Assembly (NCBI RefSeq): GCF_047807365.1
Contig: NZ_JBLOUI010000003.1
Span: 59,084 to 123,083, forward strand
From: Peptacetobacter sp900539645
GTDB lineage: Bacteria > Bacillota > Clostridia > Peptostreptococcales > Peptostreptococcaceae
Direction: 5' to 3'
DNA: 64,000 bases
This document shows positions 16,469 through 25,155 of this stretch, one piece after another. The notes beneath the pieces are model-generated. The model was not told where the DNA came from and did not search any database. It was given only the letters and a program-made list of their open reading frames with translations. The first letter of the stretch is position 1; each line of letters opens with the position of its first letter. The translations under genes and the position numbers were made by a program.

Positions 16469-17110
16469 ATGGATTTAATAGTTGATTTTAATAATGTTAA
16501 GCAGAACAAAATTGTTTCTTTAAAAAATACAAATATAGAATATAAAAAGCCTGAATTCACAAACTGGACTTTTGAAGTTTTAAATAACTACATAAACGAG
16601 GTTTTAGAAGTTGCAAAAAAGCTATTCAACTTTAATTATAAAGATTTAACAATAGCTAAAAATAGCAGATTAAAACGTGCATACGCTAGATGCTGGTATA
16701 TAAGAAATCACATAGAGTTTTCTGATTTTTTATTAGAAGATTATGTAGATGATTTTGTAAAATCTACAATCATACATGAGATGTGTCACGCTTTAAGCTA
16801 TCAGTTTGACGGTAAAAAGTCTAAAATAGACCATAACCATGATGTAACATTTAAAAGAATGTGCAAGGCTTTATGTAAGGAGTTGGGCGTTCCTGATGGT
16901 TCTAAGGCTTCTGAAAATGGAGAAACAAGACAAGAAGCTATTGAAAAATATAACCAGCATAACCAGCAGGGAAAAATAACAGTTGGAAAATTTGTTGAAA
17001 CGATAATAGATATAGTTATCAAAGTTACTATAAATGTATTTATTAAAGCTATAGATGTTGATACATTATTTTTAATTTATACAACACTATCTCCATATAA
17101 CGATAGTTAA
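16469..17110 (+). CDS. SprT-like zinc metalloprotease domain protein
   Basis: A 213-residue protein. ATG at 16469 is chosen since GGAGG ends eight bases before it. The zinc-binding motif HEMCH lies at residues 103-107 (IIHEMCHAL), with further His residues in DHNHDVTFKRMC (122-124), as in SprT/Spartan-type proteases. The last 45 residues are hydrophobic and amphipathic (IIDIVIKVTINVFIKAI). Role in phage biology unknown; the family acts on DNA-bound proteins. A second SprT-like protein is encoded at 37757-38473. Confidence 0.8.
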   Translation: MDLIVDFNNVKQNKIVSLKNTNIEYKKPEFTNWTFEVLNNYINEVLEVAKKLFNFNYKDLTIAKNSRLKRAYARCWYIRNHIEFSDFLLEDYVDDFVKSTIIHEMCHALSYQFDGKKSKIDHNHDVTFKRMCKALCKELGVPDGSKASENGETRQEAIEKYNQHNQQGKITVGKFVETIIDIVIKVTINVFIKAIDVDTLFLIYTTLSPYNDS

Positions 17111-17223
17111 CTAAAGTTATACGTGAAACAATTAGATGTGTTAAGCATCTAATAAAGCCAACTTGACAAGCTGGTTTTATTAGGTTTTTAACCTAAAATA
17201 ATTTAAAAGGTAGGTACAGAAAA
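17111..17223 (+). other. Leader with three stacked hairpins
   Basis: TTAGATG/CATCTAA, AATAAAGCCA/TGGTTTTATT and TTAGGTT/AACCTAA form consecutive hairpins between two genes. The second resembles a terminator without a long T-run. It may attenuate or process the early transcript. Confidence 0.4.
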
Positions 17224-17547
17224 ATGAAAAAATCAATCAAATTAAAAGAATTAAGACAGTTAAACAATTTAAGAAGTTGCAGTTACTGCAGTTTACAAAA
17301 TTTATTAAGATATACAGAAGCTGATTATTACTATAGCAACGCATATGGCTGGCGTTTCGATGTATATTGTATAAATGGTTTAACTATAATAAGTGGTTAC
17401 GACAGTATAAAACAAGCTACAAAATTAACAGCTATAGAAGAGTACGACAAAAAAGCTGAAGAAGTGTTAAGAAGTGTTAAAACATACAATGAAGCTAAAA
17501 AACAGCTTGACGCTTTACTTGAAGACTTCTGCAACATAAATAGATAA
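17224..17547 (+). CDS. Hypothetical early protein
   Basis: A 107-residue basic protein with a short Cys-containing segment (SCSYCSLQNLL), a Tyr/Trp-rich middle (ADYYYSNAYGWRFDVYCINGL) and a helical C-terminus. No family recognised. It is the first of a series of small rightward early genes. Confidence 0.6.
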   Translation: MKKSIKLKELRQLNNLRSCSYCSLQNLLRYTEADYYYSNAYGWRFDVYCINGLTIISGYDSIKQATKLTAIEEYDKKAEEVLRSVKTYNEAKKQLDALLEDFCNINR

Positions 17548-17561
17548 TAGAGAGGTTCAAA

Positions 17562-17687
17562 ATGAAAATATTTTTAATGAAAAATACAGCACTAAAAAAA
17601 CACTTGTTAAAAGAATACTTGAGCTGTTTATTCTTAAAAAGCTTTTTAGCTATGATAATAACATTTTGTTTATGCTGTGCATTATAG
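17562..17687 (+). CDS. Small membrane-associated peptide
   Basis: A 41-residue ORF with AGAGG ahead of its ATG. A basic N-terminus is followed by a hydrophobic Cys-rich C-terminus (FLKSFLAMIITFCLCCAL). A CTGTGC/GCACAG hairpin overlaps the stop. It could be a small membrane protein; coding status is supported only by ribosome binding site and composition. Confidence 0.4.
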   Translation: MKIFLMKNTALKKHLLKEYLSCLFLKSFLAMIITFCLCCAL

Positions 17688-17725
17688 CACAGTGTAAACA
17701 ATAAATATAAAGGAGGAAAAGAAAA

Positions 17726-18001
17726 ATGAAAAAATCAGTATACAAAAAATTAGTTAAGGAAGTTACAAAATTAGAAAATAAGTATTATTTAAGTCCTTAT
17801 AATTGGACTGAATCAATGTTTGCAATATCTAAAAAATTAGATATTAGCTTTAAAATTGGAAGTGATATAAAATCACTTGAAGATGAAGTTGACTCTATAT
17901 ATACAGCTTGTTTTGAAGATATAGAAGTTTATTTTTATACAAAAGTAGGTTTTGGTGGAGGCGTAAAAACAATAAAAATAATAATTAGCGAAAATAATTA
18001 A
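17726..18001 (+). CDS. Hypothetical early protein
   Basis: A 91-residue protein with AAAGGAGG before the ATG. A mixed alpha/beta protein ending in a GFGGGVKTIKIIISEN strand. No family recognised. Part of the early cluster with GGATGG-type ribosome binding sites. Confidence 0.6.
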   Translation: MKKSVYKKLVKEVTKLENKYYLSPYNWTESMFAISKKLDISFKIGSDIKSLEDEVDSIYTACFEDIEVYFYTKVGFGGGVKTIKIIISENN

Positions 18002-18022
18002 TAAAAAGGATGGTGTAAAAAT

Positions 18023-18256
18023 ATGTGGCTTATTAATGCTTTTTATAAAAAAAATATGATTGATAAATGGTATTATGTTTATCCTGTAAATAAATCATAC
18101 AGTTTAAAAGATGTTAGAAATATGTTAGAGGGAGGTTCTTTAGAAAATGATTTAAGATATATATTTAAGTTATCAAATTTAAGAATATCTAAAATTGAAA
18201 TATGGTATAAAAATGAATACGGTGAAAAACTAGTTGAAACTATAAATTATCAATAA
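18023..18256 (+). CDS. Hypothetical early protein
   Basis: A 77-residue protein with AAAGGATGG before the ATG; aromatic-rich (WLINAFYKKNMIDKWYYVYP). No family recognised. Confidence 0.55.
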   Translation: MWLINAFYKKNMIDKWYYVYPVNKSYSLKDVRNMLEGGSLENDLRYIFKLSNLRISKIEIWYKNEYGEKLVETINYQ

Positions 18257-18270
18257 AAAGGATGATAAAA

Positions 18271-18462
18271 ATGGATATTATAAGAGATAAAATTGAATCT
18301 TTAATTGCTTATATGATAGTAGCAGGAGGGTTATTTATAGCAGGAGTGTTTCTTTACTTCATATTAGCTTTATTAATAGAAGCAATAGGTATAATATTAT
18401 ATATACTTTATTTAACAATAGGATGTATGTTTTATAAAATAGGCTATGCAATATTATTTTAA
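18271..18462 (+). CDS. Small two-segment membrane protein
   Basis: A 63-residue protein; ATG at 18271 follows AAAGGATG at the right spacing. After a short charged N-terminus (MDIIRDKIES) it is almost entirely hydrophobic, enough for two transmembrane helices. Function unknown; small early membrane proteins of phages sometimes serve in exclusion or lysis control, but nothing here shows that. Confidence 0.6.
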   Translation: MDIIRDKIESLIAYMIVAGGLFIAGVFLYFILALLIEAIGIILYILYLTIGCMFYKIGYAILF

Positions 18463-18550
18463 TAATTAAGTTTTCAAGGGTATTAATTTAATTTAATACC
18501 TTTCATAAACCTAATTATTAGGTAAAAATATAAAAAAGGTGGTAAATAAA

Positions 18551-19381
18551 ATGACTGAAAAAATTAATTTAAATTTAAATCCAACAATAACAAGTGTGTT
18601 TAATTCTAAAAAATGTTGTAAGAAAACAATGTTAAACGATGATATAAAAGATTTATATTTAACAGATGGGTATATGTTTATAAAAGAAGGCATTAATAAA
18701 ACCTTAGATAAAAAAGTTGAAAGTGATGATATTTTAAACATAAAATTGAAGATAAAATTAGAAGATATAAAAGAAATTGATGCTAGAATTTCTCACACTA
18801 TGTTAAAAAGTGATAAAAATGTTATATATGTAAATAGCAAATATCACATATATTTTAAAAATATATGTGATAAAAAAGGGTATACATTAAAGTTATCTAA
18901 TGTGAATGATTTACCAGTATTATACGTTATAAAAGAAGATGATGTTATTATGGGCGTTTTAGGCGTTCGTATAGATGGGTATTTTTTAAGAGATTTTTAC
19001 AAGAAAAAAACAATAGAAGATTATAAAATGGAACTATATCGCGAAAAAGTAAAAAATAAAGATATTATAAATTCGATATTTTCAATTTATAAAAAGAATA
19101 AAGAATATATACAAGGCTTTGAATTATGTAGAGAAGCTTTTAAAAACATATCTTGTTCTAAAAAAGATTTTAAACTAAAAAAAGATGGTATTTATTATAA
19201 TTATATGCGACTAGATGGTAAAGTTATGAACGATATACCACTATTTAATAAAGTAATAAGTTATGGCATAGTTCAAAATTATCAATTACTGAATGAATTT
19301 TGGAGCTTTGATATTAAAACAAAAAAATATTTATATGATAAAATATTAAATTTCTTTATTGATTATATAAAAAATAATTAA
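18551..19381 (+). CDS. Hypothetical early protein (276 aa)
   Basis: Start at ATG 18551, behind AAGGTGG. A Lys-rich soluble protein with mixed secondary structure (IKEDDVIMGVLGVRIDGYFL in the middle). No family or catalytic motif recognised. A GGTATTAA/TTAATACC hairpin precedes it and an AGAGTATAA/TTATACTCT hairpin follows it, so its expression may be set independently of its neighbours. Confidence 0.6.
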   Translation: MTEKINLNLNPTITSVFNSKKCCKKTMLNDDIKDLYLTDGYMFIKEGINKTLDKKVESDDILNIKLKIKLEDIKEIDARISHTMLKSDKNVIYVNSKYHIYFKNICDKKGYTLKLSNVNDLPVLYVIKEDDVIMGVLGVRIDGYFLRDFYKKKTIEDYKMELYREKVKNKDIINSIFSIYKKNKEYIQGFELCREAFKNISCSKKDFKLKKDGIYYNYMRLDGKVMNDIPLFNKVISYGIVQNYQLLNEFWSFDIKTKKYLYDKILNFFIDYIKNN

Positions 19382-19463
19382 TAATGGTTTTTTAAGAGTA
19401 TAAGTTTAATATTTATACTCTTTATAAAGTCATTATTGACTAATTTATTTGAAAGGATGGTAA

Positions 19464-19967
19464 ATGAAAATGACTAAAAATAAAGAATGTGTATTAGAAG
19501 AAAGAGATAACAATTTAGAAAGATATAAAAATTATATTGATAAATGTAAGATAGCAGTATTCTTTTGGGAAAAGATAAATATGATACTTGAAAAAGAACA
19601 CGTTTTTGAACCTGTTAATAATGATTTGTGTGATAAAATAGTTTCTGAAATAAATATAGAAGGATTTTCTTTAGAATTTGTATCAAGGTCATTAGTCTTT
19701 AATATAAAAAATAATAATAAAAATATCTTTGGTGAATGGGATAATGAAAATTCAGTTTTAAGTTTAGAAGATTTTTATGCTTTAGATTTCTCTAATTTAA
19801 TAAAAGAGAAGATAGATGTAATTAAACAAGATATAAAATTAAAACAAAAATTAATTAGTGTTCTTGAAAATGATGATATAATTAATGAATATATCAATGT
19901 ATTAGATACGATAAAAAGTTTAAAAGAAAGAAAAGAAGAATTAAGAAGTTTATTAAATTTTAACTAA
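19464..19967 (+). CDS. Hypothetical coiled-coil protein
   Basis: A 167-residue acidic protein with AAAGGATGG before the start. Long helices at both ends (residues 1-50 and 110-165) have coiled-coil character. No family recognised. Confidence 0.55.
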   Translation: MKMTKNKECVLEERDNNLERYKNYIDKCKIAVFFWEKINMILEKEHVFEPVNNDLCDKIVSEINIEGFSLEFVSRSLVFNIKNNNKNIFGEWDNENSVLSLEDFYALDFSNLIKEKIDVIKQDIKLKQKLISVLENDDIINEYINVLDTIKSLKERKEELRSLLNFN

Positions 19968-19983
19968 AGGATGGTAAAATATT

Positions 19984-20259
19984 ATGAAAAATAGAGATTG
20001 GGTAATTACTAAGTTTTGTAAAGTAATAACAGAAGATAAAAAAGATATATATACAAAAAGAAAATTAAATACAGAAAATGTTATAAAATTTAGACTTTTA
20101 GATGATGATAAAATAGTCTATATGTATGGAATAATAGATGCAAATTGGTTTTATAATGATGAGTATGCAGAAGATTTTGAACCATTATATTACTATATGG
20201 GAATATATGGAGTGACAGAAATGCAAGTTAAAATTGATGGAGAATACGAAACATTATAG
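19984..20259 (+). CDS. Hypothetical protein
   Basis: A 91-residue acidic protein (DWVITKFCKVITEDKKDIYT...), aromatic-rich C-terminus. It has a GGATGG ribosome binding site and is closely spaced with both neighbours. No family recognised. Confidence 0.55.
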   Translation: MKNRDWVITKFCKVITEDKKDIYTKRKLNTENVIKFRLLDDDKIVYMYGIIDANWFYNDEYAEDFEPLYYYMGIYGVTEMQVKIDGEYETL

Positions 20260-20270
20260 GAGGTATCAAT

Positions 20271-20525
20271 ATGAGTACAAAATTTAAAAAAGAATTATTT
20301 AATTTATTAGATAGTGGTTATTGTAAAGTTAGAAGTTGTTTAGATACATTAGAAAAAGAATCTATTCAATCTGTACGTTTAAGAAAACATAGAGGAACTG
20401 ATTCTTATGATGTAATTATATCAATAGATGATTTAGAAGTTAATTTATATGATTTAAAAAGTGCTATAGATACAACAGCAGAAAGTTTAAATATAAATAT
20501 AAATAAATTATTTATTGAGTTATAA
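20271..20525 (+). CDS. Hypothetical protein
   Basis: An 84-residue protein with AGGAGG ahead of the ATG. Helical N-terminus, then two strands (IQSVRLRKHRGTDSYDVIISIDD). No family recognised. Confidence 0.55.
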   Translation: MSTKFKKELFNLLDSGYCKVRSCLDTLEKESIQSVRLRKHRGTDSYDVIISIDDLEVNLYDLKSAIDTTAESLNININKLFIEL

Positions 20526-20639
20526 ATGAAGGTATAAATATAAACCAAACACATTTGAATTACCTTAGAAACGATTTAAATGTGTAGATAAAATAGATTT
20601 ATTAAAAAACGCATCAAAGCAATTCTTTTGTAAGTTGTT

Positions 20640-20680
20640 TGAAAGTATAAAGAGTATATGCTCTTTATACTTTTTATAGA
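20640..20680 (+). other. Long hairpin in front of the HARP-like gene
   Basis: AAAGTATAAAGAG pairs with CTCTTTATACTTT around a TATATG loop, followed by TTTA: a terminator-like or attenuator-like structure in the spacer 20526-20702, which otherwise holds no gene. Confidence 0.5.
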
Positions 20681-20702
20681 ATTTATAAAGGAGGTAAAAA
20701 AG

Positions 20703-21296
20703 ATGGTAAAAATTAATAACTTAGATGATGGTAAAATAGAGGTAGTAACACCTTATAATGCTAGTTTTGTTAAAAAAGCTAGAATGTTAAAGGGTAATTG
20801 GAATGGAAAAGGATGGGAATTTAAGAAAGAATATGAAGATATAATCAAAGGTCATTTAATGGATATTTATGGAGATGATGGTTCTCCTGCACCTAAATGT
20901 ATTGTGAGAGTTAATTTAAGTAAATTATCTGAAATTGATTATTCTCAATTATGGGATGATGAGGTTAGAATGTTCGGAAGAACTCTAGCAATAAGAAAAT
21001 ATAGGGATTCTGCACCATTACTAGATAAAACTGTAATATTAGTTAAAGGTGGATTTTCTGATAGTGGTGGCTCTAGGAATAATCCTAATTTAAAATTCTA
21101 TGATGATACTATACTACAAATAGAAGATGTTCCTGAGCATTTATATGTTAAATTATTAAATGAATATGATTTAAAAGATGATAATGATATTATATATAGA
21201 GTAGATAACAAAAACAATATTGACAAACTAAAAGAAGAAAAAGAAAGATTATTAAAAAGATTATCTGAAATAGATGATATTTTAAATAATCAATAA
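20703..21296 (+). CDS. Hypothetical protein with HARP-like N-terminus
   Basis: A 197-residue protein; ATG at 20703 lies behind AAAGGAGG, so a longer frame is rejected. The N-terminus (IEVVTPYNASFVKKARMLKG-NWNGKGWEFKKEYE) resembles the short DNA-structure-binding segment found at the start of HARP-type proteins and many mobile-element proteins of unknown function. The C-terminus is a short coiled coil. Function unknown. Confidence 0.55.
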   Translation: MVKINNLDDGKIEVVTPYNASFVKKARMLKGNWNGKGWEFKKEYEDIIKGHLMDIYGDDGSPAPKCIVRVNLSKLSEIDYSQLWDDEVRMFGRTLAIRKYRDSAPLLDKTVILVKGGFSDSGGSRNNPNLKFYDDTILQIEDVPEHLYVKLLNEYDLKDDNDIIYRVDNKNNIDKLKEEKERLLKRLSEIDDILNNQ

Positions 21297-21309
21297 AGTA
21301 GGTGTTATT

Positions 21310-21723
21310 ATGAATATAAAAGATAAAATAATAGAAAAATTAAAAAACGATAAAGATTTATTGTTTAGCACATTAAGAAATGAATTGATAGGAAATAGTT
21401 CTTTCGATTATATGATAGTATTTGAATCTATAGATGAAGGTGGGATACAATTTTTAGAAGAACAATATTCAGATTTTGCGACAATATTTGAAGAACAAGA
21501 AAATAAAATGTTATTTGAAAATGATGAACATATTGTTGGTTATTATTTTACATTCAATCCAACAACAAAAGAAATTAAATTTTATGATGATTTAGATATT
21601 GCTTTATCAAATGCTACAAATCATTTAGAAGAAATAGCCGACTACATTATAAAAAATTATCATCCAACATTTGAATGGTATGAAATAATGAGTCTTATTG
21701 AAGATGAGGACACAGAAAAATAA
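21310..21723 (+). CDS. Hypothetical acidic protein
   Basis: A 137-residue strongly acidic protein, mixed alpha/beta, closely following the previous gene and ending just before a strong terminator. No family recognised; small acidic phage proteins are sometimes DNA mimics, but nothing specific supports that here. Confidence 0.55.
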   Translation: MNIKDKIIEKLKNDKDLLFSTLRNELIGNSSFDYMIVFESIDEGGIQFLEEQYSDFATIFEEQENKMLFENDEHIVGYYFTFNPTTKEIKFYDDLDIALSNATNHLEEIADYIIKNYHPTFEWYEIMSLIEDEDTEK

Positions 21724-21740
21724 AAAATTAATTATTGATG

Positions 21741-21786
21741 ATAAATATAAGAAAGGTATTTTACCTTTCTTATATTTATTTTTTTA
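21741..21786 (+). terminator. Strong rho-independent terminator
   Basis: A perfect 18-bp stem (21741-21758 with 21762-21779) with a 3-nt loop, followed by seven T. It ends the early cluster. Confidence 0.9.
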
Positions 21787-21797
21787 GGAGGTAATTT

Positions 21798-22541
21798 ATG
21801 AGTTTTAAATATGAAAATACTACATTATATGAAAAGGATGATATTATTATTACAGAATATCATTATCCTGAAATACCTTTTTTAGATAATTTAGAATATG
21901 AAGATAATACTATTTGTTTTACTGCTGACAAAATGATGTTAGCTATGGCATCTAAAATTAATTATGTGAATGATGATGGTAGTATTAATGTGAACAATAT
22001 TAAAAGTGAAAATTTAATTGACACATTATTAATGATAGCAGAAACAAATAAGAAAACTTATTTAGAAGGTGTTGAAAATGAAGATATTATTAAAGCTACC
22101 ATATTTTGTGATAAAAGAGATTTAACAAAAATGTATTATAAATTATTAATTAATGAAGATTTTACATATAAGCAATTATATGAATATATTATAACTGCAT
22201 ATTCTCGAATTGAAGATGATTATGGATACGATATATTATCTAATGGTATGGAATATTGTATTAATAAGGATAAGAGTATTAAAGAGGATATCATATCTTC
22301 TATTTCAAATTATGCTAATAATGATAAGATAATAACATATAGAGGTGTTCATAAATTTGGTAGAAATGAAGATGGTTTAAGCTATACTTTAGATAAAAAG
22401 GTTGCAGAATTTTTTGCTAAACGTTGGAATAGTGAAGGTATAGTTAATACATATGAGATTGATATAAATGATATTTTAGCATTTATAGATGAAGGAGAAA
22501 AAGAAATTATTTCCAAAAAAGCTAAACTTTTAAAGGTATAA
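21798..22541 (+). CDS. Predicted ADP-ribosyltransferase (R-S-E type)
   Basis: A 247-residue protein with GGAGG ahead of its ATG. The C-terminal third shows the arginine-specific ADP-ribosyltransferase triad in order and at normal spacing: Arg in TYRGVH (R182), Ser in LSYT (S195) and the E-x-E turn EKE (E234, E236) in DEGEKEII. An FFAKRW helix lies between the last two, as expected. The N-terminal 170 residues are helical and unrecognised. It would transfer ADP-ribose from NAD to host or competing-phage proteins, as T4 Alt/Mod enzymes do. It lies alone between two terminators. Confidence 0.7.
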   Translation: MSFKYENTTLYEKDDIIITEYHYPEIPFLDNLEYEDNTICFTADKMMLAMASKINYVNDDGSINVNNIKSENLIDTLLMIAETNKKTYLEGVENEDIIKATIFCDKRDLTKMYYKLLINEDFTYKQLYEYIITAYSRIEDDYGYDILSNGMEYCINKDKSIKEDIISSISNYANNDKIITYRGVHKFGRNEDGLSYTLDKKVAEFFAKRWNSEGIVNTYEIDINDILAFIDEGEKEIISKKAKLLKV

Positions 22542-22560
22542 AACTTCATTAAATATTTTG

Positions 22561-22600
22561 TAGATAGCTTAGAATTGATTCTAGGCTATCTATTTTTTTA
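22561..22600 (+). terminator. Terminator after the ADP-ribosyltransferase gene
   Basis: TAGATAGC pairs with GCTATCTA, with an inner TAGAAT/ATTCTA stem, followed by seven T. Confidence 0.85.
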
Positions 22601-22604
22601 TTTT

Positions 22605-22633
22605 TTGTACTTTATTTTGTAATATGTTATAAT
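22605..22633 (+). promoter_or_regulatory. Promoter of the 22651 gene
   Basis: TTGTAC and TATAAT with a 17-bp spacer (TTTATTTTGTAATATGT), the same spacer style as the TTGATAC promoter family. Confidence 0.75.
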
Positions 22634-22650
22634 TTAAAAGAGGTGATTGT

Positions 22651-23526
22651 ATGAATGATATTGTTTTAGAAGTAGCTAATCCTCAAATTGAAGATAGCTT
22701 AATGGCATTAGGTAGAAAATGTGATGTAGATTTATATCACATTCCTTTTTCTAAATTTACTATAAAAGTATATGAAGATGAAAAATGTAAAAAAGATATG
22801 CTAAATCATTTAGCAGATATGAGATTGAATAGACTTTTAAAAGATGATAATTCTATAGATGCTTTTAAAAAAATTGCTCTAAAAAATGAAATAATTAAAC
22901 AACTAAAAACAGATGTAAAAAAATCAAATACAGATTTAGATAGTAGAATGATAGATGTAGAGATTAAAGATAATGTTATATTTTTAGATTATGATTATTT
23001 ATTTAAAGCAAAAGTTTCTTTTGATAAAATGAAATTTAATACAGAAGATGATGATTTTCAAATGTTGGCAGAAATGAGTACACCACACAATGATGCTACA
23101 GAAAAACAAATGCAAGTTTTAGGTGGCAACACAGTCGCTTTTGTCTTTGGATTATTTGCTTTTATGACAACAACTAAGAACAAGATAGAACCTACTAGAC
23201 AAAAAGTTTTTAAAAATACTAAATCTAAAAATGATAGCAGAAATAAAAAGAACACTAAGAACAAAAGTAATAAAAATAAGAAAAAATATATTTATAATTA
23301 TAAAATAGATAATAATTTTTTAAATACGAATAAAGTTATTAATAAGAATGTTAATGATGAAAAGGAAGGCAAAAGAGAATATCATTTAGATAGTTGGTAT
23401 AGAAGAGGTCATTGGAGAACATATAAATCAGGTAAAAAGGTGTGGATTGAAGCACAATTTGTTCATGCACATAATATAAGTAAAAATAATGATAATAATG
23501 TGTATAGAATTACTAAAGTTAATTAA
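22651..23526 (+). CDS. Hypothetical protein with C-terminal RRGHWRxYKSGK motif
   Basis: A 291-residue protein with its own promoter and terminator. Residues 1-160 are acidic and mixed alpha/beta, about 165-185 are hydrophobic (NTVAFVFGLFAFM), followed by a long Lys/Asn-rich linker. The C-terminus has SWYRRGHWRTYKSGKKVWIEA, a short motif that recurs at the end of many Firmicute plasmid and phage proteins of unknown role. Alone in its transcription unit next to the immunity region, so it may be expressed in the lysogen. Confidence 0.6.
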   Translation: MNDIVLEVANPQIEDSLMALGRKCDVDLYHIPFSKFTIKVYEDEKCKKDMLNHLADMRLNRLLKDDNSIDAFKKIALKNEIIKQLKTDVKKSNTDLDSRMIDVEIKDNVIFLDYDYLFKAKVSFDKMKFNTEDDDFQMLAEMSTPHNDATEKQMQVLGGNTVAFVFGLFAFMTTTKNKIEPTRQKVFKNTKSKNDSRNKKNTKNKSNKNKKKYIYNYKIDNNFLNTNKVINKNVNDEKEGKREYHLDSWYRRGHWRTYKSGKKVWIEAQFVHAHNISKNNDNNVYRITKVN

Positions 23527-23527
23527 A

Positions 23528-23555
23528 AAAGGTTATACTATTAAGTATAACCTTT
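23528..23555. terminator. Bidirectional terminator
   Basis: AAAGGTTATACT pairs with AGTATAACCTTT around ATTA, with T or A runs on both sides, between two convergent genes. Confidence 0.85.
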
Positions 23556-23561
23556 AATTTA

Positions 23562-23846
23562 TTATTTTAATAAATAATCTTCAAACATTATGCAATCTAC
23601 TTCTTCTAAAAATTCTTCTATATCTTCACATTCAGGTAAAATATAATTATATTCTTCTATCAAAGATGATACTATTTCTGCTGGTGCATACATTTTTTCA
23701 CCATCAATTTTAAATACATAGAATTCTTTTTTTACCAATTTTTCATATAAAGAATACATTAATTCATAATCATATTCATCTATATATTCTTTTACTTCTT
23801 CAAAACTTCTTAAATTTTTAAATACTATTTCATTTCTTAATAACAT
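23562..23846 (-). CDS. Hypothetical acidic protein
   Basis: A 94-residue strongly acidic, Tyr-rich protein (ECEDIEEFLEEVDCIMFEDYL), with GGAGG before its ATG. It follows the recombinase-like gene on the minus strand. No family recognised. Confidence 0.55.
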   Translation of the reverse strand: MLLRNEIVFKNLRSFEEVKEYIDEYDYELMYSLYEKLVKKEFYVFKIDGEKMYAPAEIVSSLIEEYNYILPECEDIEEFLEEVDCIMFEDYLLK

Positions 23847-23885
23847 AAATCCTCCATTTTTAGAAGAAGATGATACTTTTAAACA

Positions 23886-24863
23886 TTATTTTTTTTGTTT
23901 TGATTTATTAATTTCTAATAAGTATTCTGGAAAATATTTTTGTAAATAGAAAATTTTTATATCTGTTTCTGTACCTTTAAATCCTAACTCTTTTTTAAGT
24001 TTTGTAATTTCTTTAATCGTCCATTTAGGTGAAGGATTTATTTCATACATAACATTTAGCATTCCACTTATTTTTAAATTATTTCTTCTAAACATTTTTC
24101 CAAATTCTAAAGTTAGCCTTGTATATGTTTTTTTAATACCCTCTTTAAGAAGTGGTGTTAAGCCATCATTTGAACGTGGATGTTTTCTTGTTTTAAATAA
24201 GTAGATACAATTTTCATTATATTTATATGAAGTTGGAACATATTCATATAAAGCATTAATTTTTATATAAGGTATATATTCTGTTTGATTGATAGTATTT
24301 TTTAATAATTGCTCTAACAATAAATCATTTTTGAAATCTACAACTTGACCATCATATAATTTCCATTCTTTTGTATTAAAGTCTATATCTTCAATCTTAG
24401 CATAACTTATATTAGTTAAGTCATCCCCACAAATGTTTAAATATGCCATATATAAAAGTAATTTATCAGATTCATTATAAACAAATTGAATTTCATTTAT
24501 CAATTCTTCTTTTGTTAAGAATCTTTCGCTATAATCTTCAAATTCAGCGTAATTGATAATAGGATATTTTTCTATATTAAACTCTAAATTATGTAAAATG
24601 AAGATAGGTCTTAAAGAATTTCTATATACACTTTTTAAACCAAATGTATCTTTTTCATTTATAAAATTTTCTACAATTTCATCTAATTTTTCTCCGTCTA
24701 TTGATGGAGTATTAAAATCAGTTACATATTTTTTTCTTATCATAAAATCAATAAAATTTAAATATGCATTTTTAATATTCACTTTAGTTGCTTCTGCATA
24801 AGGAAAAGTATCTAATCTTTTAATAAATTCTTCTTCATTTAACCAAAATATTTTATTTTTCAT
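23886..24863 (-). CDS. Tyrosine-recombinase-like protein lacking catalytic residues
   Basis: A 325-residue protein; ATG at 24863 is preferred because AAGGTGG lies upstream. The N-terminus looks like a core-binding SAM-like domain (EEFIKRLDTFPYAEATKVNIKNAYLNFIDFM). LTKEELINEIQFVYNESDKLLLYMAYLNICGDDLTNIS aligns by eye with the start of an integrase catalytic domain, but the first catalytic Arg position is not Arg, and no HxLRH box or catalytic Tyr is evident. It is likely a DNA-binding remnant or repurposed protein. Transcribed divergently from the repressor. Confidence 0.5.
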   Translation of the reverse strand: MKNKIFWLNEEEFIKRLDTFPYAEATKVNIKNAYLNFIDFMIRKKYVTDFNTPSIDGEKLDEIVENFINEKDTFGLKSVYRNSLRPIFILHNLEFNIEKYPIINYAEFEDYSERFLTKEELINEIQFVYNESDKLLLYMAYLNICGDDLTNISYAKIEDIDFNTKEWKLYDGQVVDFKNDLLLEQLLKNTINQTEYIPYIKINALYEYVPTSYKYNENCIYLFKTRKHPRSNDGLTPLLKEGIKKTYTRLTLEFGKMFRRNNLKISGMLNVMYEINPSPKWTIKEITKLKKELGFKGTETDIKIFYLQKYFPEYLLEINKSKQKK

Positions 24864-24969
24864 TATAAAATACCACCTTTCATTAATATTAGTAGTCAAT
24901 TCATTATAATTATTATAACACCTTGATACACAATTTACAATAAAAGATAGTATTTTTTCATATATATCT

Positions 24970-25115
24970 CATATTTGAACTATCTATGATTATAGATAGT
25001 TGTTGCATATTTGATATTTTGTTGCATATTTGAACAGCAACTATATATTAACATATTTTTTTCTTAAAATCAACCAAATATGCAACAAAATCTTATAAAA
25101 TTGTTGCATATTTGA
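24970..25115. promoter_or_regulatory. Repressor operator cluster (GTTGCATATTTGA repeats)
   Basis: GTTGCATATTTGA occurs at 25002, 25021 and 25103, as an inverted copy at 25075-25086 (CAAATATGCAAC), and partially at 24970. ACTATCTAT/ATAGATAGT forms a palindrome at 24979-25000. The last copy abuts the repressor's -10 (TATAAT at 25116-25121). These are likely the operators of the XRE repressor, controlling both divergent genes. Confidence 0.7.
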
Positions 25116-25155
25116 TATAATATAAGTATAAACAAATAAAGAAGGGTGGTGTCTT

